Source: Paragorgia papillata | Taxonomy: Eukaryota > Cnidaria > Anthozoa > Scleralcyonacea > Coralliidae | Assembly: GCA_035771165.1 (NCBI GenBank) | Contig: JAWNZC010000301.1 | Coordinates: 143,803-207,802, forward strand | Direction: 5' to 3' | Length of the DNA: 64,000 bases | In this document: positions 12,400 to 24,289 of the stretch, piece after piece | Layout: every line of letters starts with the position of its first letter | Position numbering within the stretch: the first letter of the stretch is position 1 | Made by a program: the position numbers and the translations under genes | Notes under the pieces: model-generated | What the model saw: only the letters and a program-made list of their open reading frames with translations | Told to the model about the DNA's origin: nothing | Database searches by the model: none

Positions 12400-15300
12400 C
12401 GCCATTCTGAGTCGAAAAAAGTTTTTTGCCGAATAGGATTCCAAATGCCAAATTATCGGTGAAAATGATGTTTCAAACCAGAAACGAGCAAAACAACACA
12501 TTTGGAATGATTCCCTCAAAATTTCAATTTTGGCAGTTTTGCCATGTTCAAATGTTGAAAAACGCTTATCTCACCATTCTGAGTCGAAAAAAGTTTTTTT
12601 CCGAATAAGACTCCAAGTGCCAAATTATCGGTGAAAAATGATGTTTCTGACCAGAAACGAGCAAAACAACACATTTGGAATGATTCCCTCAACTTTTCAA
12701 TTTTGCCACCTTCAAAATGTTGAAAAACGCTGATCTGGCCATTCTGAGTCGAAAAAAGTTTTTTGCCGAAATAGGACTCCAAATGCCAAATTATCGGTGA
12801 AAATGATGTTTCTGACCAGAAACTAGGAAAACAACACGTTTGAATTGATTCCCTCAACTTTCCAATTTTTGCCACGTTCAAAATGTTGAAAAAGGCTTAT
12901 CTCGCCATTCTGAGTCGAAAAAAGTTTTTTTTCCAAATAAGACTCCAAATGCCAAATTATCGGTGAAAATGATGTTTCGGAACAGAAACTAGCAAAACAA
13001 CACATTTGGAATGATTCCGTCAACTTTTGAATTTTAACATTTTTGCCACGTTCAAATGTTGAAAAAACGCTTATCTCACCATTCTGAGTCGAAAAAAGTT
13101 TTTTTCTGAAATAAACCTCCAAATGCTAAATTATCGGTGAAAATGATGTTTCTGACCTGAAACTAGCAAAACAACACATTTGAAATGATTCCCTCAACTT
13201 TTCAATTTTGGCAGTTTTGCCACGTTCAAAATGTTGAAAAACGCTTATCTCACCATTCTGAGTCAAAATTTTCTGAAATAAGGCTCCAATGCCAAATTAT
13301 CGGTGAAAATGATGTTTCTGACCAGAAACTAGCAAAACAACACATTTGGAATGATTCCCTCAACTTTTCAATTTTGGCAGTTTTGCCACGTTCAAAATGT
13401 TGAAAAACGCTTATCTCGCCATTCTGAGTCGAAAAAACTTTTTTTTCCGAATAAGACTCCAAATGCCAAATTATCGGTGAAAATTATTTTTCTAACCGAA
13501 ACTAGCAAAACTTAACATTTGGAATGATTCCCTCAACTTTCCAATTTTGGCAGTTTTGCCACGTTCAAAATGTTGAAAAACGCTTATCTCACCATTCTGA
13601 GTCGAAAAAAGTTTTTTTCTGAAATAAACCTCCAAATGCTAAATTATCGGTGAAAATGATGTTTCTGACCTGAAACTAGCAAAACAACACATTTGAAATG
13701 ATTCCCTCAACTTTTCAATTTTGGCAGTTTTGCCACGTTCAAAATGTTGAAAAAACGCTTATCTCGCCAATCTGAGTCGAAAAAACTTTTTTTCCGAATA
13801 AGACTCCAAATGCCAAATTATCGGTGAAAATTATGTTTCTAACCAGAAACTAGCAAAACATAACATTTGGAATGATTCCCTCAACTTTCCAATTTTGGCA
13901 ATTTTGCCACGTTCAAAATGTTGAAAAACGCTTATCTCACCATTCTGAGTCGAAAAAAGTTTTTTTCTGAAATAAAGCTCCAAATGCTAAATTATCGGTG
14001 AAAATGATGTTTCTGACCTGAAACTAGCAAAACAACACATTTGAAATGATTCCCTCAACTTTTCAATTTTGGCAGTTTTGCCACGTTCAAAATGTTGAAA
14101 ACGCTTATCTCACCATTGTGAGTCGAAAAAAGTTTTTTTTCTGAAATAAGGCTCCAAATGCCAAATTATCGGTGAATATGATGTTTCTGACCAGAAACTA
14201 GCAAAACAACACATTTGAAATGATTCCCTCAACTTTTCAATTTTGGCAGTTTTGCCACGTTCAAAATGTTGAAAAACGCTTATCTCGTCATTCTGAGTCG
14301 AAAAAACTTTTTTCCGAATAAGACTCCAAATGCCAAATTATCGGTGAAAATTATGTTTCTAACCAGAAACTAGCAAAACATAACATTTGGAATGATTCCC
14401 TCAACTTTCCAATTTTGGCAGTTTTGCCACGTTCAAAATGTTGAAAAACGCTTATCTCACCATTCTGAGTCGAAAAAAAGTTTTTTTCTGAAATAAAGCT
14501 CCAAATGCTAAATTATCGGTGAAAATGATGTTTCTGACCTGAAACTAGCAAAACAACACATTTGAAATGATTCCCTCAACTTTTCAATTTTGGCAGTTTT
14601 GCCACGTTCAAAATGTTGAAAAACGCTTATCTCACCATTCTGAGTCGAAAAAAGTTTTTTTCTGAAATAAAGCTCCAAATGCTAAATTATCGGTGAAAAT
14701 GATGTTTCTGACCAGAAACTAGCAAAACAACACATTTGGAATGATTCCCTCAACTTTTCAATTTTGGCAGTTTTGCCACGTTCAAAATGTTGAAAAACGC
14801 TTATCTCGCCATTCTGAGTCGAAAAAAAGTTTTTTTTCTGAAATAAACCTCCAAATGCTAAATTATCGGTGAAAATGATGTTTCGGACCAGAAACTAGCA
14901 AAACAACACATTTGGAATGATTCCCTCAACTTTTCAATTTTTAACATTTTTGCCACGTTCAAAATGTTGAAAAACGCTTATCTCACCATTCTGAGTCGAA
15001 AAAGTTTTTTCCGAATAAGACTCCAAGTGCCAAATTATCGGTGAAAATTATGTTTCTGACCAGAAACTAGCAAAACAACACATTTGGAATGATTCCCTCA
15101 ACTTTTCAATTTTGCCACGTTCAAAATGTTGAAAAACGCTTATCTCACCATTCTGAGTCGAAAAAAGTTTTTTGCCGAATAGGACTCCAAATGGCAAAAT
15201 TATCGGTGAAAAATTATGTTTCTGACCAGAAACTAGCAAAACAACACATTTGGAATGATTCCCTCAACAACACCAATTTTAGCAGTTTTGCCACGTTCAA

Positions 15301-15700
15301 ATGTTGAAAAACGTTTATCTCGCCAGTCTGAGTCGAAAAAAGTTTTTCTCCGAATAAAACTCCAAGTGCCAAATTATCGGTGAAAATGATGTTTCTGACC
15401 AGAAATTAGGAAAACAACACATTTGGAATGATTCCCTCAACTTTCCAATTTTGCCACGTTCAAAATGTTGAAAAACGCTGATCTCGCCATTCTGAGTCGA
15501 AAAAAGTTTTTTGCCGAATAGGATTCCAAATGCCAAATTATCGGTGAAAATGATGTTTCAAACCAGAAACGAGCAAAACAACACATTTGGAATGATTCCC
15601 TCAAAATTTCAATTTTGGCAGTTTTGCCATGTTCAAAATGTTGAAAAACGCTTATCTCACCATTCTGAGTCGAAAAAAGTTTTTTTTCCCGAATAAGACT
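12400..15700 (+). repeat. Array segment duplicated at about 18.55-21.84 kb
   Basis: The order of rare variants here (CACGTTTGAATTGATTCC, then GAATTTTAACATTTTTGCC, then the 'tgaaataaacctcc' monomers, then the D/A1 pair) recurs downstream at an offset of about 6,130-6,140 bp. For example, positions 12,835, 13,015 and 13,263 correspond to 18,968, 19,147 and 19,395. The match indicates a block duplication of about 3.3 kb within the array. Confidence 0.7.
13060..14880 (+). repeat. Satellite subfamily with 173-175 bp period
   Basis: Monomers in this block carry TCTGAAATAAACCTCC or TGAAATAAAGCTCC in place of CCGAATAAGACTCC, CTAAATTATCGG in place of CCAAATTATCGG, and ACATTTGAAATGATTCC in place of ACATTTGGAATGATTCC. 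They alternate with monomers having 'aaaaaactttttt' and 'cataacatttgg'. Spacing is uniform at 173-175 bp, giving a two-monomer period close to 347 bp. Confidence 0.7.
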
Positions 15701-18700
15701 CCAAGTGCCAAATTATCGGTGAAAATTATGTTTCTGACCAGAAACTAGCAAAACAACACATTTGGAATGATTCCCTCAACTTTTCAATTTTGCCACGTTC
15801 AAAATGTTGAAAAACGCTTATCTCACCATTCTGAGTCGAAAAAAGTTTTTTGCCGAATAGGACTCCAAATGGCAAATTATCGGTGAAAATGATGTTTCTG
15901 ACCAGAAACTAGCAAAACAACACATTTGGAATGATTCCCTCAACAACAAAATTTTAGCAGTTTTTGCCACGTTCAAAATGTTGAAAAAACGCTTATCTCA
16001 CCATTCTGAGTCGAAAAAAGTTTTTTTCCCGAATAAGACTCCAAGTGCCAAATTATCGGTGAAAATGATGTTTTCAAACCAGAAACTAGCAAAACAACAC
16101 ATTGGAATGATTCCCTCAAATTTCAATTTTTGGCAGTTTTTGCCATGTTCAAATGTTGAAAAAACGCTTATCTCGCCATTCTGAGTCGAAAAAAAGTTTT
16201 TTTCCGAATAAGACTCCAAGTGCCAAATTATCGGTGAAAATGATATTTCTGACCAGAAACTAGCAAAACAACACATTTGGAATGATTCCCTCAACTTTTC
16301 AATTTTGCCACCTTCAAAATGTTGAAAAAGGCTTATCTCGCCATTCTGAGTCGAAAAAATTTTTTTTCCGAATAAGACTCCAAATGCCAAATTATCGGTG
16401 AAAATGATGTTTCGGACCAGAAACTAGCAAAACAACACATTTGGAATGATTCCCTCAACTTTTCAATTTTAACATTTTTTGCCACGTTCAAATGTTGAAA
16501 AACGCTTATCTCACCATTCTGAGTCGAAAAAAGTTTTTTTCCGAATAAGACTCCAAGTGCCAAATTATCGGTGAAAATTATGTTTCTGACCAGAAACTAG
16601 CAAAACAACACATTTGGAATGATTCCCTCAACTTTTCAATTTTGCCACGTTCAAAATGTTGAAAAACGCTTATCTCACCATTCTGAGTCGAAAAAAAGTT
16701 TTTTGCCGAATAGGACTCCAAATGGCAAATTATCGGTGAAAATGATGTTTCTGACCAGAAACTAGCAAAACAACACATTTGGAATGATTCCCTCAACAAC
16801 ACCAATTTTAGCAGTTTTGCCACGTTCAAAATGTTGAAAAACGTTTATCTCGCCAGTCTGAGTCGAAAAAAGTATTTCTCCGAATAAAACTCCAAGTGCC
16901 AAATTATCGGTGAAAATGATGTTTCTGACCAGAAATTAGGAAAAACAACACATTTGGAATGATTCCCTCAACTTTCCAATTTTGCCACGTTCAAAATGTT
17001 GAAAAACGCTGATCTCGCCATTCTGAGTCGAAAAAAGTTTTTTGCCGAATAGGATTCCAAATGCCAAATTATCGGTGAAAATGATGTTTCAAACCAGAAA
17101 CGAGCAAAACAACACATTTGGAATGATTCCCTCAAAATTTCAATTTTGGCAGTTTTGCCATGTTCAAATGTTGAAAAACGCTTATCTCACCATTCTGAGT
17201 CGAAAAAAGTTTTTTTCCGAATAAGACTCCAAGTGCCAAATTATCGGTGAAAATTATGTTTCTGACCAGAAACTAGCAAAACAACACATTTGGAATGATT
17301 CCCTCAACTTTTCAATTTTGCCACGTTCAAAATGTTGAAAAACGCTTATCTCACCATTCTGAGTCGAAAAAAGTTTTTTGCCGAATAGGACTCCAAATGG
17401 CAAATTATCGGTGAAAATGATGTTTCTGACCAGAAACTAGCAAAACAACACATTTGGAATGATTCCCTCAACAACAAAAATTTTAGCAGTTTTGCCACGT
17501 TCAAAATGTTGAAAAACGCTTATCTCACCATTCTGAGTCGAAAAAAGTTTTTTCCCGAATAAGACTCCAAGTGCCAAATTATCGGTGAAAATGATGTTTC
17601 AAACCAGAAACTAGCAAAACAACACGTTTGGAATGATTCCCTCAAAATTTCAATTTTGGCAGTTTTGCCATGTTCAAATGTTGAAAAACGCTTATCTCGC
17701 CATTCTGAGTCGAAAAAAGTTTTTTTCCGAATAAGACTCCAAGTGCCAAATTATCGGTGAAAATGATATTTCTGACCAGAAACTAGCAAAACAACACATT
17801 TGGAATGATTCCCTCAACTTTTCAATTTTGCCACCTTCAAAATGTTGAAAAAGGCTTATCTCGCCATTCTGAGTCGAAAAAATTTTTTTTCCGAATAAGA
17901 CTCCAAATGCCAAATTATCGGTGAAAATGATGTTTCGGACCAGAAACTAGCAAAACAACACATTTGGAATGATTCCCTCAACTTTTCAATTTTAACATTT
18001 TTGCCACGTTCAAATGTTGAAAAACGCTTATCTCACCATTCTGAGTCGAAAAAAGTTTTTTTCCGAATAAGACTCCAAGTGCCAAATTATCGGTGAAAAT
18101 TATGTTTCTGACCAGAAACTAGCAAAACAACACATTTGGAATGATTCCCTCAACTTTTCAATTTTGCCACGTTCAAAATGTTGAAAAACGCTTATCTCGC
18201 CATTCTGAGTCGAAAAAAGTTTTTTGCCGAATAGGACTCCAAATGCCAAATTATCGGTGAAAATGATGTTTCTGACCAGAAACTAGCAAAACAACACATT
18301 TGGAATGATTCCCTCAACAACACCAATTTTAGCAGTTTTGCCACGTTCAAATGTTGAAAAACGTTTATCTCGCCAGTCTGAGTCGAAAAAAGTTTTTTTC
18401 CGAATAAGACTCCAAGTGCCAAATTATCGGTGAAAATGATGTTTCTGACCAGAAACTAGGAAAACAACACATTTGGAATGATTCCCTCAACTTTCCAATT
18501 TTGCCACGTTCAAAATGTTGAAAAACGCTTATCTCGCCATTCTGAGTCGAAAATTTTTTTTTGCCGAATAGGACTCCAAATGCCAAATTATCGGTGAAAA
18601 TGATGTTTCAAACCAGAAACGGAGCAAAACAACACATTTGGAATGATTCCCTCAAATTCAATTTTGGCAGTTTTGCCATGTTCAAATGTTGAAAAAACGC

Positions 18701-19189
18701 TTATCTCACCATTCTGAGTCGAAAAAAGTTTTTTTCCGAATAAGACTCCAAGTGCCAAATTATCGGTGAAAATGATGTTTCTGACCAGAAACGAGCAAAA
18801 CAACACATTTGGAATGATTCCCTCAACTTTTCAATTTTGCCACCTTCAAAATGTTGAAAAACGCTGATCTGGCCATTCTGAGTCGAAAAAAGTTTTTTGC
18901 CGAATAGGACTCCAAATGCCAAATTATCGGTGAAAATGATGTTTCTGACCAGAAACTAGGAAAACAACACGTTTGAATTGATTCCCTCAACTTTCCAATT
19001 TTGCCACGTTCAAAATGTTGAAAAAGGCTTATCTCGCCATTCTGAGTCGAAAAAAGTTTTTTTCCAAATAAGACTCCAAATGCCAAATTATCGGTGAAAA
19101 TGATGTTTCGGAACAGAAACTAGCAAAACAACACATTTGGAATGATTCCGTCAACTTTTGAATTTTAACATTTTTGCCACGTTCAAATG

Positions 19190-21170
19190 TTGAAAAACGC
19201 TTATCTCACCATTCTGAGTCGAAAAAAGTTTTTTTCTGAAATAAAGCTCCAAATGCTAATTTATTGGTGAAAATGATGTTTCTGACCTGAAACTCGCAAA
19301 ACAACACATTTGAAATGATTCCCTCAACTTTCCAATTTTGGCAGTTTTGCCATGTTCAAAATGTTGAAAAACGCTTATCTCACCATTCTGAGTCAAAATT
19401 TTCTGAAATAAGGCTCCAATGCCAAATTATCGGTGAAAATGATGTTTCTGACCAGAAACTAGCAAAACAACACATTTGGAATGATTCCCTCAACTTTTCA
19501 ATTTTGGCAGTTTTGCCACGTTCAAAATGTTGAAAAACGCTTATCTCGTCATTCTGAGTCGAAAAAACTTTTTTTTCCGAATAAGACTCCAAATGCCAAA
19601 TTATCGGTGAAAATTATGTTTCTAACCGAAACTAGCAAAACTTAACATTTGGAATGATTCCCTCAACTTTCCAATTTTGGCAGTTTTGCCATGTTCAAAA
19701 TGTTGAAAAACGCTTATCTCACCATTCTGAGTCGAAAAAAGTTTTTTTCTGAAATAAACCTCCAAATGCTAAATTATCGGTGAAAATGATGTTTCTGACC
19801 AGAAACTAGCAAAACAACACATTTGAAATGATTCCCTCAACTTTTCAATTTTGGCAGTTTTGCCACGTTCAAAATGTTGAAAAACGCTTATCTCGCCATT
19901 CTGAGTCGAAAAAACTTTTTTTTCTGAATAAGACTCCAAATGCCAAATTATCGGTGAAAATTATGTTTCTAACCAGAAACTAGCAAAAGATAACATTTGG
20001 AATGATTCCCTCAACTTTCCAATTTTGGCAGTTTTGCCACGTTCAAAATGTTGAAAAACGCTTATCTCGCCATTCTGAGTCGAAAAAAGTTTTTTTTCTG
20101 AAATAAGGCTCCAAATGCCAAATTATCGGTGAATATGATGTTTCTGACCAGAAACTAGCAAAACAACACATTTGAAATGATTCCCTCAACTTTTCAATTT
20201 TGGCAGTTTTTGCCACGTTCAAAATGTTGAAAAACGCTTATCTCACCATTCTGAGTCGAAAAAAGTTTTTTTCTGAAATAAACCTCCAAATGCTAAATTA
20301 TCGGTGAAAATGATGTTTCTGACCTGAAACTAGCAAAACAACACATTTGAAATGATTCCCTCAACTTTTCAATTTTGGCAGTTTTGCCACGTTCAAAATG
20401 TTGAAAAACGCTTATCTCGTCATTCTGAGTCGAAAAAACTTTTTTTTCCGAATAAGACTCCAAATGCCAAATTATCGGTGAAAATTATGTTTCTAACCAG
20501 AAACTAGCAAAACATAACATTTGGAATGATTCCCTCAACTTTCCAATTTTGGCAATTTTGCCACGTTCAAAATGTTGAAAAACGCTTATCTCACCATTCT
20601 GAGTCGAAAAAAGTTTTTTTCTGAAATAAAGCTCCAAATGCTAAATTATCGGTGAAAATGATGTTTCTGACCTGAAACTAGCAAAACAACACATTTGAAA
20701 TGATTCCCTCAACTTTTCAATTTTGGCAGTTTTGCCACGTTCAAAATGTTGAAAAACGCTTATCTCACCATTCTGAGTCGAAAAAAGTTTTTTTCTGAAA
20801 TAAAGCTCCAAATGCTAAATTATCGGTGAAAATGATGTTTCTAACCAGAAACTAGCAAAACAACACATTTGGAATGATTCCCTCAGCTTTTCAATTTTGG
20901 CAGTTTTGCCACGTTCAAAATGTTGAAAAACGCTTATCTCGCCATTCTGAGTCGAAAAAAAGTTTTTTTCTGAAATAAACCTCCAAATGCTAAATTATCG
21001 GTGAAAATGATGTTTCGGACCAGAAACTAGCAAAACAACACATTTGGAATGATTCCCTCAACTTTTCAATTTTAACATTTTTGCCACGTTCAAATGTTGA
21101 AAAACGCTTATCTCACCATTCTGAGTCGAAAAAAAGTTTTTTTCTGAAATAAACCTCCAAGTGCCAAATT
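19190..21170 (+). repeat. Second block of the 173-175 bp satellite subfamily
   Basis: This is the same variant subfamily as at 13.06-14.88 kb, with the same alternation of 'tgaaataaa...ccaaatgctaaattatc' monomers and 'aaaaaactttttt' monomers. It represents the duplicated copy at an offset of about 6.13 kb with small internal rearrangements. Confidence 0.65.
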
Positions 21171-23615
21171 ATCGGTGAAAATTATGTTTCTGACCAGAAA
21201 CTAGCAAAACAACACATTTGGAATGATTCCCTCAACTTTTCAATTTTGCCACGTTCAAAATGTTGAAAAACGCTTATCTCACCATTCTGAGTCGAAAAAA
21301 GTTTTTTGCCGAATAGGACTCCAAATGGCAAATTATCGGTGAAAATTATGTTTCTGACCAGAAACTAGCAAAACAACACATTTGGAATGATTCCCTCAAC
21401 AACACCAATTTTAGCAGTTTTGCCACGTTCAAATGTTGAAAAACGTTTATCTCGCCAGTCTGAGTCGAAAAAAGTTTTTCTCCGAATAAAACTCCAAGTG
21501 CCAAATTATCGGTGAAAATGATGTTTCTGACCAGAAATTAGGAAAACAACACATTTGGAATGATTCCCTCAACTTTCCAATTTTGGCAGTTTTGCCACGT
21601 TCAAAATGTTGAAAAACGCTGATCTCGCCATTCTGAGTCGAAAAAAGTTTTTTGCCGAATAGGATTCCAAATGCCAAATTATCGGTGAAAATGATGTTTC
21701 AAACCAGAAACGAGCAAAACAACACATTTGGAATGATTCCCTCAAAATTTCAATTTTGGCAGTTTTGCCATGTTCAAATGTTGAAAAACGCTTATCTCAC
21801 CATTCTGAGTCGAAAAAAGTTTTTTTCCGAATAGGACTCCAAATGGCAAATTATCGGTGAAAATGATGTTTCTGACCAGAAACTAGCAAAACAACACATT
21901 TGGAATGATTCCCTCAACAACACCAATTTTAGCAGTTTTGCCACGTTCAAATGTTGAAAAACGTTTATCTCGCCAGTCTGAGTCGAAAAAAGTTTTTCTC
22001 CGAATAAAACTCCAAGTGCCAAATTATCGGTGAAAATGATGTTTCTGACCAGAAATTAGGAAAACAACACATTTGGAATGATTCCCTCAACTTTTCCAAT
22101 TTTGATTGCCACGTTCAAAATGTTGAAAAACGCTGATCTCGCCATTCTGAGTCGAAAAAAGTTTTTTGCCGAATAGGATTCCAAATGCCAAATTATCGGT
22201 GAAAATGATGTTTCAAACCAGAAAACGAGCAAAACAACACATTTGGAATGATTCCCTCAAAATTTCAATTTTGGCAGTTTTGCCATGTTCAAATGTTGAA
22301 AAACGCTTATCTCGCCATTCTGAGTCGAAAAAAGTTTTTTTCCGAATAAGACTCCAAGTGCCAAATTATCGGTGAAAATGATGTTTCTGACCAGAAACGA
22401 GCAAAACAACACATTTGGAATGATTCCCTCAACTTTTCAATTTTGCCACGTTCAAAATGTTGAAAAACGCTTATCTCACCATTCTGAGTCGAAAAAAGTT
22501 TTTTGCCGAATAGGACTCCAAATGGCAAATTATCGGTGAAAATTATGTTTCTGACCAGAAACTAGCAAAACAACACATTTGGAATGATTCCTTCAACTTT
22601 TCAATTTTTGCCACGTTCAAAATGTTGAAAAACGCTTATCTCACCATTCTGAGTCGATAAACGTTTTTTTCTCAAATTAAGCTCCAAATCCCAAATTATC
22701 TGCGAAAATGATGTTTCCAACCAGAAACTAGCAAAACAACACATTTGCAATGATTCCCTCAACAACACCAATTTTAGCAGTTTTGCCACGTTCAAATGTT
22801 GAAAAAACGTTTATCTCGCCAGTCTGAGTCGAAAAAAGTTTTTCTCCGAATAAAACTCCAAGTGCCAAATTATCGGTGAAAATGATGTTTCTGACCAGAA
22901 ATTAGGAAAACAACACATTTGGAATGATTCCCTCAACTTTCCAATTTTGCCACGTTCAAAATGTTGAAAAACGCTGATCTCGCCATTCTGAGTCGAAAAA
23001 AGTTTTTTGCCGAATAGGATTCCAAATGCCAAATTATCGGTGAAAATGATGTTTCAAACCAGAAACGAGCAAAACAACACATTTGGAATGATTCCCTCAA
23101 AATTTCAATTTTGGCAGTTTTGCCATGTTCAAATGTTGAAAAACGCTTATCTCGCCATTCTGAGTCGAAAAAAGTTTTTTTCCGAATAAGACTCCAAGTG
23201 CCAAATTATCGGTGAAAATGATGTTTCTGACCAGAAACGAGCAAAACAACACATTTGGAATGATTCCCTCAACTTTTCAATTTTGCCACCTTCAAAATGT
23301 TGAAAAACGCTGATCTGGCCATTCTGGGTCGAAAAAAGTTTTTTGCCGAATAGGACTCCAAATGCCAAATTATCGGTGAAAATGATGTTTCTGACCAGAA
23401 ACTAGGAAAACAACACGTTTGAATTGATTCCCTCAACTTTCCAATTTTGCCACGTTCAAAATGTTGAAAAACGCTTATCTCACCATTCTGAGTCGAAAAA
23501 AGTTTTTTTCCGAATAAGACTCCAAGTGCCAAATTATCGGTGAAAATGATGTTTCTGACCAGAAACTAGCAAAACAACACATTTGGAATGATTCCCTCAA
23601 CTTTTCAATTTTGCC

Positions 23616-23621
23616 ACGTTC
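23616..23621. repeat. Target-site duplication, left copy (ACGTTC)
   Basis: The satellite runs normally up to TTTTGCCACGTTC and then breaks at TACGGAAGCC. The same six bases, ACGTTC, follow the right end of the element at 41,073-41,078 and lead directly into AAAATGTTGAAAAACG. Removing the element and one copy recreates the standard monomer text GCCACGTTCAAAATGTTG, so these six bases are a true target-site duplication. Confidence 0.95.
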
Positions 23622-23993
23622 TACGGAAGCCGAGAGGTGTATCAAAACTGGTTTTAAAAACTGGTTTTCAAAAAGTATTTTGCGAAAGTGGTTTTAAAAA
23701 TTTGTTTTGCAAAACTGGTTTGTAAAAAGTGGTTTTTAAAAAGTGGTAATTGGGAAGCTTGCCAAGTCAAAAGTCGTAATTTAATTAACTCAAAACTTTA
23801 AGCCTGTGCTCTGATTTCGATCTTTTCAGGCCGTACTGAGACGCTTTTGATAATTACTAGCTTTTAATAATGGATTATGCATGCGACTGGCGTTTGAAAA
23901 TAACTGGTAAATGTAATAAATTTACGGTTGAGATCTGCGAAAAGTTTTGAATGCTTATCGTCAATCAATTTTATCGAGTGGATTTATTACATA

Positions 23994-24049
23994 TTAATAT
24001 TGTTATTAATCCTCTTGGTGTATCAAGAGGACTAATAACAATATTAATC
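23994..24049. repeat. Subterminal hairpin in left TIR
   Basis: The arms 23,994-24,018 and 24,025-24,049 are inverted complements over 25 bp with one mismatch, separated by the 6-nt loop GTGTAT. The arm core reads ATTGTTATTA. It is conserved in both TIRs. It could be a recognition structure for the transposase or a replication/termination feature; the sequence does not decide. Confidence 0.85.
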
Positions 24050-24192
24050 TGATTATATTCTACTGTAACGTGCTACAAATCAAAATCAAAATCATCCTAG
24101 CTTCAAATAATTTTATTACAAGCTACATAAAAGAAAACAGACCCGCTACTTTAGAACTGATAAGGGCTAAAAAGGTAAGTACAGACGCACCG
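24049..24192 (+). other. Open exon inside left TIR with tandem splice donors
   Basis: After an in-frame TAA at 24,046-24,048 the frame stays open to the donor AAAAAG|GTAAGT (exon end 24,174). A second donor, CACCG|GTAAGT, lies 18 nt further (exon end 24,192), so both choices keep the same phase. The open frame ends LELIRAKK. Spliced to the acceptor at 24,290 it continues in phase into the integrase gene. No ATG is present in this frame, so it may be a 5' leader or need a non-AUG or upstream start. The same exon is present in the right TIR. Confidence 0.55.
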
Positions 24193-24289
24193 GTAAGTGT
24201 ATTTTTATTATTTCAGAAGATATTGAAGTACGTCTGTATGTGTGTTAACAATCATTGGCACTTAAGGGTGTTATAATCGAATTATACAG

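Larger units (their letters stand above)
1..23621 (+). repeat. Satellite DNA array, left arm (about 140 monomers)
   Basis: Tandem head-to-tail monomers fill this stretch without interruption. Spacings between successive copies of the conserved motif CCAAATTATCGGTGAAAATG run 161-165 or 173-175 bp. Other near-invariant blocks are AACAACACATTTGGAATGAT and TTCTGAGTCGAAAAAAG. Much of the length difference comes from the segment just before GCCACGTTC: short monomers read CTTTCCAATTTT and then GCCACG directly, long ones carry an extra 'agcagtttt' or 'ggcagtttt'. All copies share one orientation. No gene is visible here: long open frames on the minus strand are periodic by-products of the repeat. The array is a candidate centromeric or heterochromatic satellite, but nothing in the sequence proves that location. 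Confidence 0.97.
23622..24205 (+). repeat. Left terminal inverted repeat (584 bp)
   Basis: This segment matches the reverse complement of 40,487-41,072. The outer 120 bp are built from short direct echoes such as AAAACTGG and AAAAGTGG, possibly transposase-binding sites. Further in lies a 25-bp-arm hairpin, then an open exon ending in two tandem splice donors. Differences from the right copy are C/G in 'ttcagg[c/g]cg', and one T less in each of 'acatattaatatt' and 'aacgtgctac'. The match stops right after the second donor (GTAAGTGTATTTT). Confidence 0.95.

Noticed and set aside
1..23621. CRISPR array or other repeat-spacer system
   Set aside because: There are no unique spacers; the whole 161-175 bp unit repeats, and the flanking genes are eukaryotic and spliced.
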